A stretch of DNA of 8,833 bases from RGIG3009 sp964389495 (GTDB taxonomy: Bacteria > Bacillota > Clostridia > Oscillospirales > Acutalibacteraceae): positions 1 through 8,833 of the forward strand of contig CAYMDU010000074.1 of the NCBI GenBank assembly GCA_964389495.1, read 5' to 3'. Each line of letters starts with the position of its first letter. Within the stretch, counting starts at the first letter, position 1. The notes under the pieces are model-generated. The model was not told where the DNA came from and ran no database searches. It worked only from the letters and a program-made list of their open reading frames with translations. Positions 1 to 6,700 of the stretch are shown here, one piece after another. A program made the translations under genes and the position numbers.

Positions 1-60
1 TCCCCTGTGTAAGGGGAGGTGGTGAGGGCGTAGCCCGAACCGGAGGGGTTGTTACAGTCC
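1..60 (+). repeat. Composite two-hairpin intergenic repeat, copy A
   Basis: The first hairpin is CCCC-TGTGTAA-GGGG (2-16). The second is GGT-GA-GGGC (21-29), loop GTA (30-32), then GCCC-GA-ACC (33-41), so two G-A mismatches face each other inside an otherwise paired stem. GGAGGGGTTGTTACAGTCC follows. The first 18 bases recur identically at 8801-8818, and a reversed relative lies at 165-217. No reading frame with a credible protein covers it. It resembles REP- or MITE-like intergenic repeats of clostridial genomes, but that family assignment is from memory. The copy may begin before the window. Confidence 0.75.
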
Positions 61-69
61 GGAGAAGTG

Positions 70-115
70 CACCAATGTCTTGTTTTCGCAACACCAATGT
101 CTTGTTTTTAAGACA
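70..115 (+). repeat. Tandem 17-nt repeat (period 22) ending in a hairpin
   Basis: CACCAATGTCTTGTTTT occurs at 70-86 and again, identically, at 92-108. The second copy runs into a short stem: TGTCTT (98-103), loop GTTTTT, AAGACA (110-115). Each copy contains an ATG, but neither opens a frame with recognisable protein sequence. Function is unknown. It could be a paired binding site or a weak terminator-like structure left from an upstream gene. Confidence 0.7.
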
Positions 116-164
116 AACCATGGCGGCAGTCACCGACCCCGCACACATCAATCAGCCTCAGCCG

Positions 165-217
165 CCAATCCCCCTGTGGCGGTTGCACCGCCACATCCCC
201 CCTTTACACAAGGGGGC
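165..217 (-). repeat. Composite two-hairpin intergenic repeat, copy C (reversed)
   Basis: Read on the minus strand, it has the same order as copy A. First comes CCCCCTT-GTGTA-AAGGGGG (216 to 198). Then comes a perfect 9-bp stem TGTGGCGGT / ACCGCCACA around a GCA loop (195 to 175), followed by GGGGGATTGG. The second-stem sequence differs from copies A and B, yet pairing is complete and the three-base loop is kept. There is no T-run after the stem, so it is not a classical terminator in either direction. Confidence 0.75.
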
Positions 218-230
218 TTTTTCTTGCCTT

Positions 231-288
231 CCCTTACACAGGGGAGCCTTGATTTTCCTCCACTTTGGCGACCCTTTACACAAGGGGC
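231..288 (-). repeat. Left arm of gene-flanking inverted repeat
   Basis: Bases 231-266 are the exact reverse complement of 8780-8815 (36 of 36). Outside that core, similarity continues with a few changes and small gaps to a second CCCTT-ACACAAGGGG unit at 272-287, which matches 8756-8773 reversed. The arm contains two simple C-run/G-run hairpin units (231-244 and 272-287) that lack the second hairpin of the composite elements. Both match the first hairpin of copies A to C, so the arm belongs to the same repeat family. Confidence 0.85.
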
Positions 289-330
289 TTTTCTGTTTTT
301 CTGCTTTCCTTGGTGCCTACATCATCTTAT

Positions 331-365
331 CACACCTCCCTCGGTCACTTGCAAGACACGCGGGG
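331..365 (+). repeat. Dispersed 35-nt direct repeat, upstream copy
   Basis: Aligned without gaps to 8633-8667 it matches at 29 of 35 positions by hand count. It shares CACACC at the start, TCACTT in the middle and CAAGACACGCGGGG at the end. Both copies lie in the same orientation, one on each side of the gene. Read on the minus strand, both could encode a similar short peptide (PRVLxVT-x-x-GV), but neither sits in a credible gene. Confidence 0.7.
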
Positions 366-535
366 AGTTTTCTTTTTTGGCATCACTTCCCAAATTGCAC
401 TTTCGGTCACGCCGTGCCCGGTGCCGCCCACAGCGCATCACCCCGCTTGCCGCCCGCGGTTGCGGGGCGCAAACGCCGTCTGTTCCGCACCGATTTGTAC
501 TTTTGGACAAATTTGAAAAATCTGCACAAAAAGGC
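366..535. other. Intergenic stretch with no supported gene
   Basis: No reading frame here gives recognisable protein sequence. Two imperfect palindromes are visible: CCCCGC (441-446) with GCGGGG (462-467), and ATTTGT (493-498) with ACAAAT (507-512). The second lies about 25 bases before the promoter and could be a protein-binding site, but nothing identifies a regulator. From about 490 the base composition becomes AT-rich, as expected just upstream of a promoter. Confidence 0.6.
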
Positions 536-564
536 TTGCAATTCGGCGTGGCATCTAGTAAAAT
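536..564 (+). promoter_or_regulatory. Predicted sigma-70/sigma-A type promoter
   Basis: A -35-like TTGCAA (536-541; 4 of 6 consensus bases) is followed after exactly 17 bases by a -10-like TAAAAT (559-564; 5 of 6). Transcription would start near 571, giving a leader of about 78 nt before the ATG at 649. This is the best promoter-like pair visible upstream of the gene. It is a pattern match only. Confidence 0.55.
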
Positions 565-573
565 TAACACTAG
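555..573. promoter_or_regulatory. Possible operator palindrome over the -10 box
   Basis: CTAGT (555-559) and ACTAG (569-573) are inverted 5-bp arms around a 9-bp spacer that contains most of the -10 box and reaches the predicted start site. A repressor bound there would block RNA polymerase. The arms are short and may be chance. No regulator gene is in the window. Confidence 0.25.
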
Positions 574-609
574 GTAAAAGTCCCACACACAAGGGGGCAC
601 CTATGCGTT

Positions 610-626
610 GGCCTCACCGTGAGGCC
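610..626 (+). promoter_or_regulatory. Leader hairpin just before the ribosome binding site
   Basis: GGCCTCA (610-616) pairs perfectly with TGAGGCC (620-626) around a CCG loop, giving a compact 7-bp stem in the predicted 5' leader. It ends about ten bases before the ribosome binding site. The in-frame GTG at 619 starts in the loop and runs into the right arm of this hairpin, which argues against it as the start codon. The hairpin may stabilise the mRNA 5' end; there is no T-run, so it is not a terminator. Confidence 0.5.
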
Positions 627-633
627 GGAAACG

Positions 634-643
634 AAAGGGGAAG
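634..643 (+). promoter_or_regulatory. Ribosome binding site of the giant GH16 gene
   Basis: AAAGGGGAAG is a purine-rich Shine-Dalgarno-like stretch whose G-run ends 8 bases before ATG 649. It decides the start: the frame stays open upstream to a GTG at 619, but that codon lies within a hairpin, and the ATG immediately begins a typical signal peptide (MKNRTRR). Confidence 0.8.
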
Positions 644-648
644 ATACT

Positions 649-744
649 ATGAAAAATCGCACGCGCCGGCTGATTTCGCTGGTGGCAGCACTCACTCTGC
701 TGGTCACCTGCGCCATTTCCGGCTTGGTACTGCCTGCCACCGCA
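649..744 (+). other. Signal peptide of the GH16 protein
   Basis: Residues 1-32 form a classical Sec signal. The basic n-region is KNRTRR, the hydrophobic core is about residues 8-28 (LISLVAAL through GLVL), and a PATA end gives an A-x-A cleavage site before E33. C21 lies within the core but is not in a lipobox, so a lipoprotein is unlikely. Confidence 0.9.
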
Positions 745-3700
745 GAAGGTACCTCTGCGCCCACGGGGAACCTGTTTCCCAATGGAGATTTCGAGGAAGG
801 AGCAGTGAAGCCGTGGACTTCGATTGGTGACTACACCATCGAAGACGGTGTGGGCTTTGACGGCAGCAAGGGCTTGGTGATTCCCGCGCACGAGGGAAGC
901 AAGGCCATCTATGCCAAAGGCTTGGGTTCCATCACGCTGGAAGCCAACACCACCTATGTGCTCAGCTATGTGGCCAAAGGTCCCGAAATGCGCATTTGGC
1001 TGGGCAACGGCACCGATGTGAACAGTTTTTCGCTGTATAGCAAACCGTATAGTGGCGAATGGACCATTCAATACGAACTGGTCACCACGGGCGATGCTCC
1101 GGTGTTGAACAGCGATTGGGGCCTTTCGGTGGAAAGCAACAGTGCCACCTCCGAGCCCACCTATGTGGACAACATCACGCTTGTTAAGGCAACCGAAGCC
1201 GATTTTGGCTTTGGCGGTGATTTTAACGCGCTTGCCTATAACATGTGGAATGGTGACTTGCTGTCGCAAGGCCGCGCTTCTTTGGTAACGGAGAGCGACG
1301 GCAATAAAGCCATGAAATTGAACGAGGCTTCCACAGCATACAGCGCCTATTTAAAGAGCGTTGTGTTGCTGCCCGAAACCGAATACACCCTCACTTTCAA
1401 GGCAAAAGGTGCGCCGATCAATGTGTATTTTGAAGGTGCCTATGCCACAGGTGAGAACGCTGGCAAATGGTTAACCACAACGGCCAGCACGGATTATCAA
1501 ACATATACCTATCAGTTTAAATCGGTAGCGGCGAGCCAACAAAACTCGCACTACACGCTTCAAGTGTGCCGTCATGAAGACGCCACTCTGAATGTGGGCG
1601 ATACGCTGATTGATGATTTCAGCATTAAAGTAACAGCCAAGGCTCCTGCCGGCACTCCCACCACCACCGGTTCGGTTGCAATTGAGAATTTTGAAAACGG
1701 CAACGCCGGCTGGACCTACGGCGGCAAAACCGAATCCGTAACGGCCGACGGCGACAACAGCGTGCTGTCGCTGGACAAAAAAGACACCACCTGGCGGGGC
1801 ACTTTTGCCGATGTTAACCTTAAAGCCAACCACCAATACCTGGCGCGCTTGAAGGTGAAGAATGTCGGCGGCAAAAAGGCCTGCCTGATGAGTGCCCTGT
1901 ACAAACCGGACGGCGGCTACTGGGCGGGCAACGCTGTGATTGCCGCCACCGATGCCGCCGAGTGGACCTACTATCAGTTCTCTTTTGCGGTTGACAAAGA
2001 CAAAACCGGCGCACAGCTCGGCTTCTATTTGGAAAACAGCGCCAAAACCGACGACGGCGCCAAGCTGTACATCGACGATGTGGAGCTGATTGAAGTTTCC
2101 GAAGAAACCAACCTGGTGCCGGGCGGCGATATGAACACCGCCTCCAAAGCGTTTGCCACACTGTATGGCAAAGGCGGCACCGTGGTGGCCGACACCATTG
2201 AAACCGACAACCAGGTGCTGTACCTGAAAGCCGGTTTGAACGATTTGTGGTTCAACCTCAACGGCCTGCAAGCAGGCAAACTGTACGAAGTGTCGTTCCG
2301 CTATCGCGGCGGTTCCATTAAACATTGGTTTAACACAGCCACCCATTCCGCGAACTATCAAACCGTGAGCGGCGGCAATGCGTCCGACACATGGACCACC
2401 TACACAATCTACCTGTGGGCCAAGAGCGGCGACGCGGCCAACTCCCTGATGATTCGCACCGATGCCGCCAACGGCAGCAAAGACCTGTGGATCGACGATA
2501 TGTCGGTGCGTGAAGTGTCGTTGGCACTGAGCAGCACCACGGCCAGCGTGGAAGCCGGCAGCGACACCACGCTCACCGTCACCGCCAAACCGGCGGGTAT
2601 CACGGTGCCGGATCTCACCTGGGCTTCCGATGCCGACACCGTGGCCACCGTGGACAGCACCGGTAAAGTCACCGGCTTGGCCGCCGGCACTGCCAACATC
2701 ACGGCCACCGCCGGCCCCATTGTGCTCACTTGCGCTGTTGCAGTGACAAGCGGCAGCAGCACCCCGACGCCCACGCCCACCACGCCGAGCAACCTGCTCA
2801 CCAACGGCGATTTTGAGCAGGGCAACACCAACTGGGATATTTACAGATATATCGGCACGGGCACCGTGGAATTCGGCGCGGAAGGTGCCGGCAAAGACGG
2901 CGGCAAGGGCGCCAAAATCACCCTGACCAATACCGCCGACGACAAGAGAACACAGCAGTGCGGTTTCCGCTACACCGGAAAATTCTTTGGGTTGCTGGAA
3001 GAAAACACCAAGTATGTGTTCTCCTATGACTACAAATGGGAAGGCACCGGCGAAGGTATTTGGTTTGAACCCCAAATAAACCCGGGCACCGGCTACACGG
3101 GCGACTGGAAAAAGACCAACCGTGTGAAAGACACCGAGTGGACCACATTTAGCATTGAATTTATCACCGGCACCAACATTACCACCAACCAAGGCTGGGA
3201 ATTCCTGGTGCAGGCCATCATGTACGATAACAAAGTGGGCACCGGCACGGCGTATTTTGACAACTTCTCGCTGGTGAAGCAGGAGAAGAAAGACGCTACC
3301 GGTATCACTCTGGACAAAACCAGCGCCACCGTTGGCATGGGTAGCACCTTGCAGCTCACCGCCACGGCCGACCCGGTGTATTCCAACTACGAATCCATTT
3401 CGTGGGTTTCCGATAACACCGATGCGGCCACCGTGGACAGCACCGGTAAAGTCACCGGCGTGGCCACCGGCGATGCCAACATCACGGCCACTTTGAAAGT
3501 GAACGCCACCACCACCTACACTGCCACCTGCGCGGTTAAGGTTGTGGTATTGGCCACCGATTTTGCCATTACGCAAAGCGAACTGCATTTGGCGCCGGAA
3601 CTGGGCACCAACTTGCGTGTGTATGAAACCTTGGGCGTCACCACCACACCGGCCGGTGCCTATATCGACGGCATCACCTGGTCGTCCAATGCCGACACCG

Positions 3701-6700
3701 TGGCCACCGTGGATGCCAACGGCAAAGTCACGGCGCTGAAAGCCGGCACCGCCATCATCACCGGTACCTGGAATGGCATCTCGCACACCGTCACCGTGAA
3801 GGTGGACGAACAGGGCGAGCGTATTCCCGGCGGCGACTTTGAAGGCGACGACTGGAATGTGGTGAACTGGACCAACAACATCATCAAAGACGGTGCTTGC
3901 GAACTGGTCACCGAAAACGGCAACACCTATTTGAAAGTGCCCGCTTCGCTCACCAGCGCGGTGTGGCTGTGGCCGGCTCAGATACGCCCCGGCCGCACCT
4001 ACAAGCTCACCATGAAGATGAAGAACGCCGAAGGCAAGGGGCAACTCTACTTGCACGGGTCTTATGTTGCCGCCGGCGACAAAGGCTGGGCCACCAAAGA
4101 GATTTCTTCCACCGATTGGGAAGAAGTGACCTACATCTTCACCACCGTATCCGAAAACCTGAACCGCAACTACACCATCGGTTTCGGCCAGGCTCAAGGC
4201 ACCAGCACCACCGATGTGTACATTGATGACATGTCGTTGGTGGAAATGCCCATGGCCACGGCCCTCACCATGGCCGATGTGGAACTTAAAGTGAACGGCA
4301 CGGCCACCATGCAGTGGGCCGCCACCCCCGAAAATCACAGCACGGGCAAACTCAACTGGACTTCCAGCGATCCCACGGTGATTGCCGTGGATGCCAACGG
4401 CAAACTCACGGCGGTGGCCGGTGAAGGCGAAGTTACCATCACCGTGCAAAGCGCCGACGATGCCAACCTGAAAGCCACGGCCAAGGCCACCATTGTGGGC
4501 GACTATGCCACATCGCTGTCGCTCAACCGCAACAAACTCTATGTGGGCAAGGGCGCACAAAGCCAGCTCACCATGACCCTGTTGCCGGCCGGTTCACGCT
4601 ACAAGGCCATCACCTGGACTTCCAGCGACGACACCGTGGCCACCGTGGACAACACCGGTTTGGTAACCGCTTCGAATACCAAGGCGGGCACCGCCACCAT
4701 CACCGTGAAATCGGGTGACTTGCAAGCCACCTGCCTGGTAACCGTGATGGAACCGGCCACCAGCATTGCGCTGGCCGAAGACAGCATCAAGCTGGGCACC
4801 CCGGCCGGAAGCGATGGCAGATATCAAGTTACCCAAACGCTCACCATTGCCACCACCCCGGCTAACACCGATCCCGGCGCCGTCACTTGGGCTTCTTCCA
4901 ACGAAACGGTTGCCACCGTGGATGCCAACGGCAAAGTCACCGCTTTGGCCGAAGGGAAAGCCACCATCACGCTGTACAAAGACAGTGCTCCGGTGGACAC
5001 CTGTGAAGTTACCGTGGCGTTCGACGGCGAGCGCATTGTCGGTGGTACCTTCGATAACGACGATTGGAACATTGCCGACTGGACCAACAACATTGTGAAA
5101 TCCGGTCGCGGTTCGGTGGTTACCGACCCGGCCGACGAAAACAACATGGTGCTCTCGCTGCCCAACGACAACAACAAGCTGGATGCTCTGTGGGTGTCCA
5201 ATCTGAAAGTGAACGCCGCCAAGGCCTACAAACTCACCTTCAAGGTGAAGGGCGACGGCACCGAAAATCAAGAGCTGGCGGTGTACTTCCACGGCACTTC
5301 GCTGAACCTGAGCGGCTGGAAATACACATCCAAGCTCACCACCGAATGGAAAACCGTGACCTACACCTTCCAAACCAACGCGTTGGATGACGGCACGGGT
5401 GCGGCAATCAACCGCAACTATTGCTTCGGTTTCGACAACAACAAAGCCGGCAACATCTACCTGGATGATGTATCTCTGGTGGAACTGCCCGACGCCACCT
5501 CGCTCACCATCGTGGCCAGCTCCGACACCGTGGAACTGTGGCCCGAAGGCAGCACCACGCTGTCGCTCCGCACCGAACCGGCCGAAGCCGGCACCGGCGC
5601 CATCACCTGGGCTTCCAGCGACGACAGCATTGTGTCGGTGGACCAAAACGGCAAAATCACGGCGGTTGCCGAAAGCGGCACCGTCACCATCACCGCCACC
5701 AGCGAACTGGGCCATGTTGCCAGCATCAAGGTTACCATTGACGAATACGCCAATGTGCTGGCCAACGGCGACTTTGAACAGGGCGACCTGTACTGGCCCG
5801 GCCACGCCAACATCCAAGCCGGTGTGGGCAAAAACGGCAGCTACGGCATGGTTCTCGACGGCACCAAGACCGACTACTTCTACAAAGGCAACCTGGCTGT
5901 GAAGCCCGGCACCACCTACATTGTGGAATGGGATTACCTGGCCACCTACGAAGCCGGATTCCGTTTGTGGGCCGGCAACCTCGGCCTGTCGCTCTATGCC
6001 AAAGAAGGCGACGGCACCACCTGGCAACACGGCAGCGAGGTGTTCACCACCCCGACCAACATGGTGGAAATCAACAACAACCGCTACTTTGGCTGGATCT
6101 TCTCGGTCACCAGCGACAAGGCCGGCACACCTGCAGCTATCGTAGATAATATCACCCTGCGTATGTACGATTCCGGTGTGGAACTCGACTCCATGAAGCT
6201 CTCACACGAGAGTGTCACGCTGATGCCGGGCCGCACGCAGGGCGTGAATGTGATGCCCACGCCGGTGGAGGCCAACATCAACGGCATGAACTGGTCTTCC
6301 AGCAACGAAGATGTGGCCACCGTGGAATACGGTGTGATCACCGCTATCGGTAAGGGCACCGCCACCATCACCGCCGAAAAGGACGGCAAAAAGGCCTCTT
6401 GCACCGTCACGGTGTCCGGCGAACCCGCCTTTATCACCAACGGTACCTTTGAAAAGACCGAAAGCAACTGGGCTTTGGCCGGCAGCGCCGCCATCGAAGC
6501 CGGTGCGGGTGTGAACAAAACCAACGCGGCTGCTCTCAGCGGCGACGGCACCTTCACCTACCAGGTGGCCAACCTGCAAAGCGACAAAACCTACAACCTG
6601 CATTTCCGCTACCGTTCGGCCAACGGCAGCAAGCTGGGTGTGAGCCTGACCAACGGTTCGGCCGAATTGCTCAACGAAACGGTCACCGGCGAAGGTTCGT

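Larger units (their letters stand above)
2521..6420 (+). other. Alternating BIG2 Ig-like and CBM-like array (protein region)
   Basis: Residues 625-1924 contain eight BIG2 domains of about 75-90 residues each and four CBM-like modules of about 140-165 residues (the ninth CBM lies just after). BIG2 repeats carry the motif VATVDxxGKVTxLxAGTA and often a closing TCxVxV strand with one cysteine. In surface proteins BIG2 domains usually serve as extended spacers or adhesion modules. A Pro/Thr linker (703-714) separates the first BIG2 from the next CBM-like module. Confidence 0.8.

Noticed and set aside
175..195. Intrinsic terminator for an upstream gene
   Set aside because: The 9-bp stem is strong, but neither strand has a T-run after it. 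It matches the second hairpin of the composite repeat instead.
1..300. CRISPR array
   Set aside because: The C/G-run units vary in sequence and spacing, occur in both orientations and have no constant spacer length.
619..648. GTG at 619 as the start of the giant gene
   Set aside because: It would add ten polar residues before the signal peptide and lies within a hairpin. ATG 649 has a well-placed AAAGGGGAAG.
75..830. Plus-strand open frames beginning at 75 and 80
   Set aside because: They run through the palindromic repeats, give compositionally odd peptides (HPPFTQGG-type repeats from the C/G-run units), and have no ribosome binding site. The only part kept for discussion is the ATG at 603.
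2465..2543. Dockerin (cellulosome) module
   Set aside because: There are no paired calcium-binding D-x-N-x-D loops followed by helices. The acidic runs lie in the linkers outside the helical unit, and the protein ends in a wall anchor.
1471..4560. Very long open frame (1,029 codons) on the minus strand
   Set aside because: It is in exact codon register with the sense gene, so it stays open only because the sense gene avoids TTA, CTA and TCA codons. The translation is a Gly/Val/His-rich low-complexity string with no motifs and no ribosome binding site, whereas the sense frame has clear domains.
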